64,000 nucleotides of DNA from Arcobacter sp. (GTDB lineage Bacteria; Campylobacterota; Campylobacteria; Campylobacterales; Sulfurimonadaceae). Positions 25,542-33,732 of this stretch are shown here, in pieces (the first letter of the stretch is position 1; the number at the start of each line of letters is the position of its first letter). The position numbers and the translations under genes were made by a program. The stretch is from NCBI GenBank assembly GCA_024637195.1, contig JAGXFN010000015.1, forward strand, positions 1 to 64,000. Reading direction: 5' to 3'. The notes below the pieces were generated by a model. That model made no database searches. It saw nothing but the letters and a program-made list of their open reading frames with translations, and was not told the DNA's origin.

Positions 25542-27056
25542 ATGCAGAGCAACGAACTGATCGACAAGATGTTCGAAACCCTCTATCAGGCTGCCGAAGG
25601 GGAGACACAGCGCTTCAGTGCAGAAGAAGAAGGATATATCTCCAACATCAGCGACGGCATCATTGAGGTCAAAGGGCTTCCTAGCATCGGCTATTTTGAG
25701 CTCTTGGCACTGCCCCATGACATGTTTGCACTCGCACTCAATATCAAACAAGAGTCGACCCAGGCGATCGTCCTGGGCGAGTATACGCGACTTAGTGTCA
25801 AAGACCGGGTCAGGTACACCAACAAAAGTATCTCGATCCCTGTCGGCCCAGAGCTTTTAGGGAAGGTGATCGATCCCTTGGCCGTCACGCTGGACAAAGG
25901 CCGGCCGATCGCAACAAAGGAGCGCTATCCTATCGAACAAGAGGCCATTGCGATGATGCAGAGGGATTTTGTAAAAGAGCCCCTCTATACCGGGATCAAG
26001 ATCATTGACGCCATGATCCCCATCGGAAAGGGTCAAAGGGAACTGATCGTTTCGGATGCTTCGTTGGGAAAGACCTCTATAGCGGTTGACACTATCATCA
26101 ACCAAAAAGGCAAAGACGTCATCTGTATCTACGTCTCCATCGGGCAGAAAAAAATGCAGATTGCGCGCGTGATCGAGGAACTTAAGCGCTACGATGCCCT
26201 TTCCTATACGGTAGTCGTCGCGGCATCAGCCGACACCTCTTCCGGGATGAAGTTTATCTCCCCCTACGCAGGATGTGCAATCGCCGAATATTTCAGGGAT
26301 CAGGGAAAGGATGTGCTCATCGTTTATGACGATCTTACCAAACATGCGGATGCATATCGGAGCATCTCTTTGCTGCTCGAGATACCGCCCGGACGCGAAG
26401 CTTATCCGGGAGACATCTTCTTTATTCATTCGCGCCTTCTGGAGCGGGCCGGAAAACGAAGCGACAAATTCAACGGCGGCTCCATCACGGCACTTCCTAT
26501 TATCGAAACGCAGGCGGGACGTATCTCTGATTATATTCCTACCAATCTTATCTCGATAACAGACGGGCAGATCTATCTCGAAAGAGAGCTCTTCAATCAA
26601 GGCTTTCTTCCGGCGATCGATATCGGCCGTTCGGTATCGCGCATCGGCAGCAAGGCACAGCCTCCTGCGCTCAAAAAGATGGCGGTGAAACTAAAACTGG
26701 ACTATTCGCAGTTTTTAGAAGTGGAGGTCTTTACAAAATTCGGCGCCAAAGTCGAAGAACAGACCCAAAAGCTCATAGACAAAGGACGCGCACTGAGAAT
26801 AGCTCTTAAGCAGAAACGTTTTGAACATGTCAGCATGCCAAAGCAGGTCCTCATCTTTTTTCTGAGCAATGAGGGCTATCTTCAGCAGCTGCAAAAGAGC
26901 GAGATAGAAGCGTATATAGAAAAATTCATCCTTGAGATACGAGAGAGTATGCCTGATATACTCGACACTCTTGAGGTAACGAAAGAGATCGACGAGGCCT
27001 TGATTGAGCGTCTGCGCCGCGCTGCAGAAAAGTTTTCGCAAGGATGGAAGGAATGA
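25542..27056 (+). CDS. atpA: N-ATPase alpha subunit AtpA
   Basis: Alpha alternates with beta in the catalytic head and carries non-catalytic nucleotide sites. The 504-residue protein has the normal blocks YTGIKIIDAMIPIGKGQRE and YIPTNLISITDGQIYLE. The P-loop is unusual: it reads SDASLGKTS at 171-179 instead of the G-D-R-Q-T-G-K-T consensus, so the first glycine is lost while Lys177 and Thr178 remain. Other strands of the domain, DVICIYVSIGQKK and DVLIVYDDLTKHA, are as expected, and the arginine of the SVSRIGSKAQ segment is present. The gene follows atpF directly and overlaps atpG by 13 bases. Confidence 0.92.
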   Translation: MQSNELIDKMFETLYQAAEGETQRFSAEEEGYISNISDGIIEVKGLPSIGYFELLALPHDMFALALNIKQESTQAIVLGEYTRLSVKDRVRYTNKSISIPVGPELLGKVIDPLAVTLDKGRPIATKERYPIEQEAIAMMQRDFVKEPLYTGIKIIDAMIPIGKGQRELIVSDASLGKTSIAVDTIINQKGKDVICIYVSIGQKKMQIARVIEELKRYDALSYTVVVAASADTSSGMKFISPYAGCAIAEYFRDQGKDVLIVYDDLTKHADAYRSISLLLEIPPGREAYPGDIFFIHSRLLERAGKRSDKFNGGSITALPIIETQAGRISDYIPTNLISITDGQIYLERELFNQGFLPAIDIGRSVSRIGSKAQPPALKKMAVKLKLDYSQFLEVEVFTKFGAKVEEQTQKLIDKGRALRIALKQKRFEHVSMPKQVLIFFLSNEGYLQQLQKSEIEAYIEKFILEIRESMPDILDTLEVTKEIDEALIERLRRAAEKFSQGWKE

Positions 27057-27901
27057 ACAGCGCACTGCAGATGAACAAAAAGATCAAAAGTGTCAATGAG
27101 ATAGAAGAGATCGTCTCGTCGATGAAAGCATTTTCGAACTACAATGTCCAAAGCGCCAAGCGCCAGCTTCCTTATCTGCGCAGGTATGAAAGAAACATCG
27201 AAAATTCGGTGGGCGACCTGGTCACGATTTTCCCGCATTTAAAAGAAATCGAGCAGAAACTCCCTGAAAAAACGATTTTTGTGCTTTTTTTGTCCGAAGA
27301 GGGGCTTTGCGGCTTTTTCAATGAAGACATCCTTGATTTTTTCAGCGCCATTGAAAAAGAGAGCCATTTCACCCTTGTTATCGGCGAAATGGGCACGCAA
27401 GAGGCTATAGCGCGCGATCTCTCCTTCAGCCAGTCCCTCAAGGGCGCCTCTAATGTAGAGGCCATAGACAACTACACCATAGAACTCTCGACCTATCTCC
27501 ATGAACTGGTCGCAAAAGAACAACTGAGTACGCTGAATCTTGTCTATGCCCAGCATAATGATCAGGGGAGCTATGATGTCGTCAACAAGAAGATTCTGCC
27601 TCCTGATTTTTCAGAATTTTACAAAGAATCGATCAAAAAAGAGCCTCTGCTGTACCTTAAGAGCCATGATATTTTGAACGCTTTGATCAAAGAGTATCTT
27701 CACACCTCATGTTACAGAGCCTTTCTCGAATCCGTCGCCAGTGAAAACCAGGAGAGGTTCAACAGCATGAACCATGCGAAAAACAGCATCAAGGAGAAAA
27801 AAAAAGAGATGAAACTGGAGCTAAACGCCTTTCGGCAAAGAGAGATCACCCAAGAGCTTCTCGAAATCGTCAATACCTACCGCTCGATGGTCAAAATATA
27901 G
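27044..27901 (+). CDS. atpG: N-ATPase gamma subunit AtpG
   Basis: Gamma is the rotating central stalk. The 285-residue protein has the N-terminal helix KIKSVNEIEEIVSSMKAFSN, which aligns with the family's R-I-x-S-V-x-N-T-x-K-I-T-x-A-M start though it has diverged. The C-terminal helix is RQREITQELLEIVNTYRSMV, fitting the family's R-Q-x-x-I-T-x-E-L-x-E-I-x-x-G-A. Divergence is typical of N-ATPase gammas. It is the last gene of the plus arm. A 7-base inverted repeat (27903-27909 with 27952-27958) follows, with a long loop, and a new promoter for the antiporter gene is present. Confidence 0.85.
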   Translation: MEGMNSALQMNKKIKSVNEIEEIVSSMKAFSNYNVQSAKRQLPYLRRYERNIENSVGDLVTIFPHLKEIEQKLPEKTIFVLFLSEEGLCGFFNEDILDFFSAIEKESHFTLVIGEMGTQEAIARDLSFSQSLKGASNVEAIDNYTIELSTYLHELVAKEQLSTLNLVYAQHNDQGSYDVVNKKILPPDFSEFYKESIKKEPLLYLKSHDILNALIKEYLHTSCYRAFLESVASENQERFNSMNHAKNSIKEKKKEMKLELNAFRQREITQELLEIVNTYRSMVKI

Positions 27902-27960
27902 TAGACTGCTTGTCCGACTCTTTGCTCTGTGAGCTATACAGGGTTGTGCAGGCAGTCTGG

Positions 27961-27966
27961 TATGAT
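27961..27966 (+). promoter_or_regulatory. candidate -10 box for the antiporter gene
   Basis: TATGAT lies 31 bases before the ATG of the CPA2-like gene. It differs from TATAAT at one base. If used, the antiporter and CBS genes could be expressed apart from atpG. GAAAGGGC before the ATG gives a ribosome site. Confidence 0.35.
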
Positions 27967-27997
27967 TATTTGTCACAAAATGCATTGAAAGGGCAAT

Positions 27998-29251
27998 ATG
28001 GATCTTCCTGTTGATATCAATATCTTGTTTTTTCTCGGAATTTCGATCATTCTTGCCTTTTATATCGGTCAGGGCGCACGTATTATCCGGCTTCCGATGA
28101 TCTTGGGCTATATGCTCACGGGTATTCTTGTCGGCCCTTCCTTTTTGGGTCTTATCGAGTATGAAACACTTGAAAATCTCTCTTTTATCATAGACGTCGG
28201 GCTTGGGATCGTCGCATTTTCTATCGGAACGGAGCTGGATTTTACCTCCTTGAAACGGCTTGGATTAGGTCTTGTCACCCTTATCTTTGCCGAGTCATTC
28301 GGCGCTTTTTTGGTCGTTTTTTCTTTTGTATACCTCTTTTCGCAAGACATGGTGCTCGCCATTATCTTCGGTGCGATCGCTCCGGCAAGTGCTCCTGCGG
28401 GCACTGTCGCGGTGATCAAAGAGTACAAGGCCAAAGGGCCGATGACCAAGGCCCTCTACGCGGTTGTCGGATTTGACGATGCCCTGGGAATCATCATCTT
28501 CGGCTTTGCCCTGGCCTTTGCCAAAGCCTTTGTCTTTTCGCAATCTTCCAGCAGCGGCGCTGCCATAGACTTCAGCCTCTGGCAGCCGCTGAGCGAGATT
28601 CTTATCAGTATTGTTGTCGGGACTGTATTTGGATGGGCATTTGTCCGTATGTCTGAAAAACTGGGCGAAAATGGGAAGATGCTTATTCTGGTCATGGGGA
28701 CTGTTTTGTTTCTCGCCGGCATCTCGTTGCAGTTTCACAGCTCGCTTATTTTGAGCAATATGATGGCCGGTATTATCTTGAGCAATTTCAGCCACGAATC
28801 GCTGATCCAAAAGGTTCGCGCTACGATAGACATAATCCTGCCCCTGGTCTTTGTCCTCTTCTTTTTGGTGGCGGGACTGCATCTTGAGCTAGCATTGCTC
28901 CCCTCACTTGGGTTATTGGGACTTGTTTATATTGCAGGGCGTTCTGTCGGTCTGCTCTCGGGTGCGTATCTCGGAAGCGTGGCCGGAGGAATGGAAAAAA
29001 ATATCAGAAATTATATTGGCTTTGGCATACTCTCGCAGGCGGGTCTGGCCATCGGTTTGGGATTTGTCGTGAAAAACGAGTTTGCCAAGATCGCTGTAGA
29101 GTATAATCTTCCCGACATTGCAAGCATAGGTACCAGCGTGCTGATCACGATAACGGCAAGCTCTGTGTTTTTTGAGCTGATAGGCCCGATCGCGACGAGA
29201 TTTGCGCTGGAAAAAGCGGGCGAAATAGAATCTGACGAAGAGAAAGGATAG
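27998..29251 (+). CDS. CPA2 family cation/proton antiporter (Kef/NapA-like)
   Basis: The 417-residue protein is an integral membrane antiporter with about twelve to thirteen helices. The ion-binding pair is Asp160-Asp161 in VVGFDDALGIIIFGFALAFA, as in electrogenic sodium/proton antiporters of the NapA type, and the opening RIIRLPMILGYMLTGILVGP is a typical helix-2 segment of the CPA2 superfamily. The C-terminus lacks the nucleotide-binding RCK domain found in Kef channels; instead a CBS protein gene follows after 3 bases. It lies 96 bases after atpG on the same strand. Na+ or K+ specificity cannot be told by eye. Confidence 0.87.
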   Translation: MDLPVDINILFFLGISIILAFYIGQGARIIRLPMILGYMLTGILVGPSFLGLIEYETLENLSFIIDVGLGIVAFSIGTELDFTSLKRLGLGLVTLIFAESFGAFLVVFSFVYLFSQDMVLAIIFGAIAPASAPAGTVAVIKEYKAKGPMTKALYAVVGFDDALGIIIFGFALAFAKAFVFSQSSSSGAAIDFSLWQPLSEILISIVVGTVFGWAFVRMSEKLGENGKMLILVMGTVLFLAGISLQFHSSLILSNMMAGIILSNFSHESLIQKVRATIDIILPLVFVLFFLVAGLHLELALLPSLGLLGLVYIAGRSVGLLSGAYLGSVAGGMEKNIRNYIGFGILSQAGLAIGLGFVVKNEFAKIAVEYNLPDIASIGTSVLITITASSVFFELIGPIATRFALEKAGEIESDEEKG

Positions 29252-29254
29252 CAG

Positions 29255-29740
29255 ATGAGCGAGACAAGGGCTAAGATCAAGGGCAGTATCAAAGATGTAA
29301 TGCAGAGGATACATGAGCGTGTATTGCCCACGGTGATCGAAACGGCCAGATTGGATGAACTGATCGATGCGTTTGAGCGTTCGAGACACTCCCGTATCCT
29401 GTACGCCGTCGATGCAGACAATAAGTTCCTGGGTATCATCGACGTCAAAGATATCTCCCGCCATCTTCTTTTCCACTACAATGAGACGAAACTGGGTTCA
29501 AGAGAGCTGATCCGTCTCGTCACCTCCGAATACGCGAAAGACTTCATTAAAAAAGAGAGCTGTTCGGCCTTGATCGAGGAGACTTACGAGAGTGTCCTTG
29601 AGCAAATGTTTAAACACGGAGCGGATGAGATCCCGGTCTTGTCAGAAAACGGAGAGATCATCGGCGACATCACCATCATCGATATGATCGAATATTATGT
29701 CTACAAAACAGGACGGGACAAGTTAGGTATACATCTTTAA
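29255..29740 (+). CDS. CBS-pair domain protein, probable antiporter regulator
   Basis: The 161-residue protein consists of a tandem CBS pair: the first repeat covers roughly 14-70, with HSRILYAVDADNKFLGIIDVKD, and the second roughly 85-150, with ADEIPVLSENGEIIGDITIIDM. CBS pairs bind adenosine nucleotides or other ligands and often gate transporters. There is no membrane segment. The gene starts 3 bases after the antiporter stop, so the two are translated as one unit and the protein is likely a cytoplasmic regulatory partner. It belongs with the antiporter by position only; the ligand is unknown. Confidence 0.82.
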   Translation: MSETRAKIKGSIKDVMQRIHERVLPTVIETARLDELIDAFERSRHSRILYAVDADNKFLGIIDVKDISRHLLFHYNETKLGSRELIRLVTSEYAKDFIKKESCSALIEETYESVLEQMFKHGADEIPVLSENGEIIGDITIIDMIEYYVYKTGRDKLGIHL

Positions 29741-29795
29741 ATCAGAAGAGGATTAGTTCAATAACGAAGCAGAAGAGATCATGCAGTCAGACGGG

Positions 29796-29843
29796 CCAAG
29801 GGTCTTGGATCCGACTCGAAGCAGATCCCCGTGCAAATCCAAG
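29796..29843 (+). ncRNA. possible switching leader structure before rhlE
   Basis: In the 229-base gap before rhlE, CCAAG (29796-29800) can pair with CTTGG (29804-29808), while CTTGGAT (29804-29810) can instead pair with ATCCAAG (29837-29843). These two stems exclude each other. A third option pairs GGATC (29807-29811) with GATCC (29824-29828). A T-rich GATTGTTTT follows the larger stem. Alternative pairings of this kind are seen in attenuators and riboswitches, but the block matches no class I know and I could not fold it to a tRNA or 4.5S RNA. It is a candidate only. Confidence 0.25.
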
Positions 29844-29969
29844 GATGATTGTTTTCAAAACCGCCTGCGGCACTCCTGCCCGATGGCAAAAAAGAGCTTT
29901 TGATGTGCTAGAGGTGTTCTAAAGCCAAAACCCCCTAAAATACGTCTAAAAAACAAGAGGAACTCCCTA

Positions 29970-31208
29970 ATGCCATTTTCAGCACTCGGACTCTCGGCGC
30001 CGATAGAACGCGCACTTCAAAAAAGCGGCTACACCGAGCCGACACCTGTCCAGAAAAAGGTTATTCCTTTGGTGCTGAATCATCATGATGTGATGGCAAG
30101 AGCACAGACAGGCAGCGGGAAAAGTGCAAGTTTTATCCTGCCTGTCTTGGAGCTTTTGTCCAAAGATGTCCGTGAGGGAAAACCCAAGATCAGAGTATTG
30201 GTACTCACTCCCACGCGAGAGCTGAGCGTTCAGGTCGCGGAGGCTTTTTCTGCCTTTGGCGCCTTTTTGCAGAAGAAGCCGAAGGTCGTGAGCATCATCG
30301 GCGGCGAAAAAATCGGCGACCAGATGCTTGCCGTACAAAAAGGGTGCGATATTGTTGTGGCGACCTCGGGCAGGGTGCTCGATATCCTTAAAAAACAGCA
30401 GATCAATCTCTCGCATATCGACTTTTTTATCCTTGACGAAGCCGACAAGATGCTGGACTTAGGCTTTGCCGAGGAGCTTGAACTTATCTTGAAGGAATTG
30501 CCTGAAAAGCGCCAAAACCTCCTCTTCTCCGCGACCTATCCACCTAAGATGCTCGAGATCGCCGCGCGCATCACTAAAACACCGCTGGAAGTCACGATAG
30601 AAGAGGAGCCTACGGTTGAGAGTATCATCCAACGTGCCATAGCGGTCAACCGTGAAAACCGCGGTCCTTTGCTGCGAGAACTGCTCAAGAGTGAAGAGTG
30701 GGAGCAGGTGCTGGTCTTTATGGCCAACAAGAGAGCGGCGGACAATATCGCAGCGAAGTTTAAGAAGTACGGCTTTGCGGCAGACTCCTTTCACGGCGAT
30801 CTTTTTCAAGAAGAGAGGAGCGAGACGCTCAAGGCCTTCAAACAGAAAAAAATCCGTATCCTTTTTGCAACGGACATCGCTGCGCGCGGGCTTGACATCA
30901 ATGATATCTCCTGCGTGATCAATTTTGACCTTCCCCGCTCTCCGGCAGACTATATCCACCGCATAGGACGCACGGGCAGAGCAGGCAAAAGCGGGGTTGC
31001 ACTCTCTTTTATCGCTTATGAAGACATGGAACACTTTGCTCTTATCGAAAAACGCAGTAATATCAAGCTTGACAAAGAGCAGATAGCAGGCTTCGAACTC
31101 AGCGGTGAGGCCCCGGAAAAAACAAAAGGGCCCGCACCGGTAAAGGGCAAAGGAAAAAGCAAGAAAGACAAGGCGAGAGAGCAGGCGCTCAAAGCGGACA
31201 AGTTTTAA
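29970..31208 (+). CDS. rhlE: DEAD-box RNA helicase, RhlE-like
   Basis: The 412-residue protein has the complete DEAD-box core. The Q motif is in YTEPTPVQKKVIP, Walker A is ARAQTGSGKSA, the D-E-A-D box occurs in FILDEADKMLDLGF, and motif III is SAT. The second domain has FATDIAARGLDI and HRIGRTGRAGKSG. A basic, low-complexity tail of about 30 residues (KGKGKSKKDKAREQALK) ends it, as in RhlE proteins that assist ribosome assembly or RNA decay, often at low temperature. It is monocistronic or nearly so, 229 bases after the CBS gene. RhlE is preferred over other DEAD families by the core sequence. Confidence 0.88.
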   Translation: MPFSALGLSAPIERALQKSGYTEPTPVQKKVIPLVLNHHDVMARAQTGSGKSASFILPVLELLSKDVREGKPKIRVLVLTPTRELSVQVAEAFSAFGAFLQKKPKVVSIIGGEKIGDQMLAVQKGCDIVVATSGRVLDILKKQQINLSHIDFFILDEADKMLDLGFAEELELILKELPEKRQNLLFSATYPPKMLEIAARITKTPLEVTIEEEPTVESIIQRAIAVNRENRGPLLRELLKSEEWEQVLVFMANKRAADNIAAKFKKYGFAADSFHGDLFQEERSETLKAFKQKKIRILFATDIAARGLDINDISCVINFDLPRSPADYIHRIGRTGRAGKSGVALSFIAYEDMEHFALIEKRSNIKLDKEQIAGFELSGEAPEKTKGPAPVKGKGKSKKDKAREQALKADKF

Positions 31209-31245
31209 GATACACTTGCAAAGATAAAACATTATAGGAGCGTGC

Positions 31246-31899
31246 GTGTTAGATTCATATGAAGCCTTGATACCGGAGTATATCTCCAAAGAAGAATTTT
31301 TTAGATTTGGCCTTGAGAAGACAATCTTTATTCCCGATGAGAAAGTCAAAGCGGAGTGGAAGAAGCTAAAAGAGAAGATCAGTACCAATAAGACAGTCTA
31401 CATGAGAGGAATGAAAGAGACCGGCGGCAACCACCTCTTTTATGAGTTCTACGACAAGGTCTTGAAAAATAAACAGGTCCAAAAAGACCCCTCCAATACC
31501 CAGACCCCGGCAAAGATCATTGAAGATCTCACGGGTTACAAAAAGTCCAAAGACCTTCGCAATTACCAGCTGACCTCGATCTTCGGACGAAGCAAGAACA
31601 TCTTTGCCTTTGCTGCACCCTGGAATATTGTCTACATCCCCAACCTTTTGGACGCACTGCTCGGCCCAGACGCCAAAGGCACACTGGCACAAGAATATCA
31701 GCGAGTGTTTTTTGAGCACAGTGTTAAGAAGTTCAAACCCTACATCAGCGAGTTCAACGATATTGTCACCAATATGCACTTTCAGCGCGCGGTAGATGAG
31801 CATTTCCAAAGACTCTACGAGGACTCCAGACACGATAAAAATGCCGTGATAAAATTTGAGTCTGTCCTAAGAGAGGAATTTGCACCTATCGTGCTATAA
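31246..31899 (+). CDS. unknown protein, 217 aa
   Basis: The frame uses a GTG start at 31246 with AGGAG five bases upstream, a strong ribosome site. The 217-residue product is soluble, with no signal peptide and no membrane segment, and is rich in aromatic and lysine residues. Notable stretches are NKTVYMRGMKETGGNHLFYE and IFAFAAPWNIVYIPNLLDALL; the second half is mostly predicted helix. I recognise no domain or catalytic motif. It follows rhlE after 37 bases in the same direction, so co-expression is possible. Confidence 0.7.
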   Translation: MLDSYEALIPEYISKEEFFRFGLEKTIFIPDEKVKAEWKKLKEKISTNKTVYMRGMKETGGNHLFYEFYDKVLKNKQVQKDPSNTQTPAKIIEDLTGYKKSKDLRNYQLTSIFGRSKNIFAFAAPWNIVYIPNLLDALLGPDAKGTLAQEYQRVFFEHSVKKFKPYISEFNDIVTNMHFQRAVDEHFQRLYEDSRHDKNAVIKFESVLREEFAPIVL

Positions 31900-32060
31900 G
31901 AGAAGGGCAAAAGGGCGGTTTGGTTTCGCGCTTGTTCTTTTGCATGCATCCACCGACAAAAGATTAAATGCGCTTTAGCTTTTCACCTTCTGCACTCTTA
32001 CACAAGAGAGTAAAAGCTCGGTTAGGGCAAAGTTGCAAAATTGGATTAGAAGCGGCTAAG

Positions 32061-32088
32061 GCAAGTGCTAAGCTTGCTGTGCTATAAT
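32061..32088 (+). promoter_or_regulatory. candidate promoter with an overlapping inverted repeat
   Basis: TATAAT at 32083-32088 lies 30 bases before the 98-residue gene. Just upstream GCAAG (32061-32065) and CTTGC (32073-32077) form an inverted repeat that would overlap the -35 region, so it may be an operator for a regulator. The rest of the 219-base gap from 31900 holds no gene that I can support. Confidence 0.45.
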
Positions 32089-32118
32089 CTGAAAATTTTT
32101 CTAAAAGAGACAAAAAAC

Positions 32119-32415
32119 ATGGATAAATATTCAGCACTATTTGAAGACGAAGACGATATCTTCTTAGGCTCGCCAAAGAGCAAATTTTTTGACGTTGTCT
32201 TTAACGCGAACAATGATGTGGCGCGCTTTGAACTCGAATCAATGGTCAATCGCATGGCGGCAATGGAGCTCTATATGGAAGAGCATATGGACTCATTGGA
32301 AGCGGTGGAAAATAAGATCAAAGATTTACAGTATTCCAAGGCAGATGAGGTGGAAGCACACGCTAAAAACACCTACATCTTCTATATGGGGGCTATCCTT
32401 TCCAAAAGCGAGTAG
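32119..32415 (+). CDS. unknown acidic protein, 98 aa
   Basis: The start is the ATG at 32119 (MDKYSALFEDEDDIFLG), with an AAAGAGA stretch upstream. The 98-residue product is acidic and soluble, with a middle helical part (ELESMVNRMAAMELYMEEHM then EAVENKIKDL) that could form a coiled coil. No domain is recognised. It abuts the next gene directly (the stop at 32413-32415 is followed by an ATG at 32416) and leads the run ending at hemC, so it may be part of one operon with the polyprenyl synthase and hemA. Confidence 0.68.
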   Translation: MDKYSALFEDEDDIFLGSPKSKFFDVVFNANNDVARFELESMVNRMAAMELYMEEHMDSLEAVENKIKDLQYSKADEVEAHAKNTYIFYMGAILSKSE

Positions 32416-32829
32416 ATGAAAGCGATTGTCATTATGCTGCTAATGCTCTGCTTTGCCCAGGCGGCAGAGTGGAGCTATATGAAAGAGATCCGTCTAAAAA
32501 AAGATCAGCTTCAGACGGTATTGGTCAAAGAAGAGTCTGAGATTAGAGTATTGAAATTCAGATGGACGCTGTACGCCTCAGAAGGCTTGGTGATGCATCT
32601 GAATTTTAATGATCTTGCTTCGCAGTTTATCTTGTACAACAACTACAAACAAGATATGTACAAGCTGCGTATTTTGCCGAAGAGATCGGTGTATGAGCGC
32701 GTTCCGCTTTTGTACCTTGTCTTTAAAAAGTTTGATCACAAAACGAAAGAAGCGTATTTCGATATTTTAGTCGATGATCCTGAAAAAAGGGCACTGATTG
32801 AAGTTAAACCATTGAAAGAGAGTCGATAA
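32416..32829 (+). CDS. exported protein of unknown function, 137 aa
   Basis: The 137-residue product begins with a clear signal peptide: a Lys, then hydrophobic residues to about 13, then F-A-Q-A-A with cleavage likely before Glu. The mature part of about 120 residues has alternating hydrophobic residues suggesting beta strands (for example EIRVLKFRWTLY and YFDILVDDP) and a Gln/Lys-rich KKDQLQTVLVKEESE stretch. No family is recognised. It lies between the acidic unknown protein (no gap) and the polyprenyl synthase (6-base gap). Confidence 0.7.
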   Translation: MKAIVIMLLMLCFAQAAEWSYMKEIRLKKDQLQTVLVKEESEIRVLKFRWTLYASEGLVMHLNFNDLASQFILYNNYKQDMYKLRILPKRSVYERVPLLYLVFKKFDHKTKEAYFDILVDDPEKRALIEVKPLKESR

Positions 32830-32835
32830 AAGTCA

Positions 32836-33732
32836 ATGTTAGAAGCCGTAGAAAAATGTATGCTTTTTTGGATAAACGAGATGGAAAACGAGGAGATCAG
32901 TGCGCTCTTTAAACAGTTACCAAAAGGGAAGCGTCTTCGTGCAAAACTTGTGCTGAAAATCGCAGGAGAATCAAAAGAAGCCGTCAAGCTGGCTGCCGTC
33001 ATCGAGCTTATCCATGCGGCCAGTCTGCTGCATGACGACGTGATCGACGAAGCCTCTGTGCGCCGCGGTACGGTTTCTGTAAACGCAAGCAACGGCAGCA
33101 AGATCGCGGTGATGATGGGGGATATTCTCTACTCAAAAGCCTATACAGAGCTGGTAGATTTTGACCAAAAGATCTCACAGGCGGTTGCAAAAGCGGTAAC
33201 GACACTCTCGATAGGCGAATACATCGATGTGAAGATGGGCGAGCAGTTTAATCCTGACGCAGACGCGTATATTGATATGATCTACAAAAAAACAGCCTCA
33301 CTGATAGAAGCGACAGCCTATTGTGCAGCTGTTCTCGCCGGCAAAGAGGCCCAGGCATACAGCCTGTATGGGAAAAATCTGGGACTTTCATTTCAGATAA
33401 TTGATGATATCCTTGATATCATATCGGACGAAAAGAGCTTGGGAAAACCGGCGTTAAGCGACTATAAAGAGGGTAAAACGACCCTTCCGTATATCTATCT
33501 CTATGATGCTTTGGACGAAGTTTCCAGACAAAGGCTTCAAAAAGCGCACGCAAGTCAACTGGATGCGGATGAGGCCTCATGGATCAAAGAAAAGATGAAA
33601 AAACACAGATCTGTTGAAGCCTCATATGCCTTGGCTCAGCGGCTGAGCAATGAGGCGGTCACTGCTGTTTCACACTATGATGAGACGGCTCTAGTCGGTA
33701 TTATCGACGATATGATGAAGAGAGAGTTTTAA
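32836..33732 (+). CDS. polyprenyl diphosphate synthase (IspB-like)
   Basis: This enzyme extends a prenyl diphosphate with isopentenyl diphosphate units to make the side chain of menaquinone. The 298-residue protein has both aspartate-rich magnesium motifs: the first is DDVID at 67-71, followed by EASVRRG, and the second is DDILD at 190-194 in LSFQIIDDILD. The first motif lacks the two-residue insert of short farnesyl synthases, which fits a longer-chain enzyme. Length is near normal. It overlaps hemA by one base and its neighbours include the UbiD-type menaquinone decarboxylase five genes later. Confidence 0.88.
   Translation: MLEAVEKCMLFWINEMENEEISALFKQLPKGKRLRAKLVLKIAGESKEAVKLAAVIELIHAASLLHDDVIDEASVRRGTVSVNASNGSKIAVMMGDILYSKAYTELVDFDQKISQAVAKAVTTLSIGEYIDVKMGEQFNPDADAYIDMIYKKTASLIEATAYCAAVLAGKEAQAYSLYGKNLGLSFQIIDDILDIISDEKSLGKPALSDYKEGKTTLPYIYLYDALDEVSRQRLQKAHASQLDADEASWIKEKMKKHRSVEASYALAQRLSNEAVTAVSHYDETALVGIIDDMMKREF

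Noticed and set aside
29750-29870. A possible tRNA-Sec or SRP RNA before rhlE
   Set aside because: A TCA-centred loop and T-loop-like words exist, but the acceptor and T stems do not pair, and the SRP core sequence is absent.
30459-31388. Long minus-strand open frame across rhlE and the next gene
   Set aside because: It is opposite to the DEAD-box core and the composition is odd for a protein (Cys- and Phe-rich), as expected of antisense frames.
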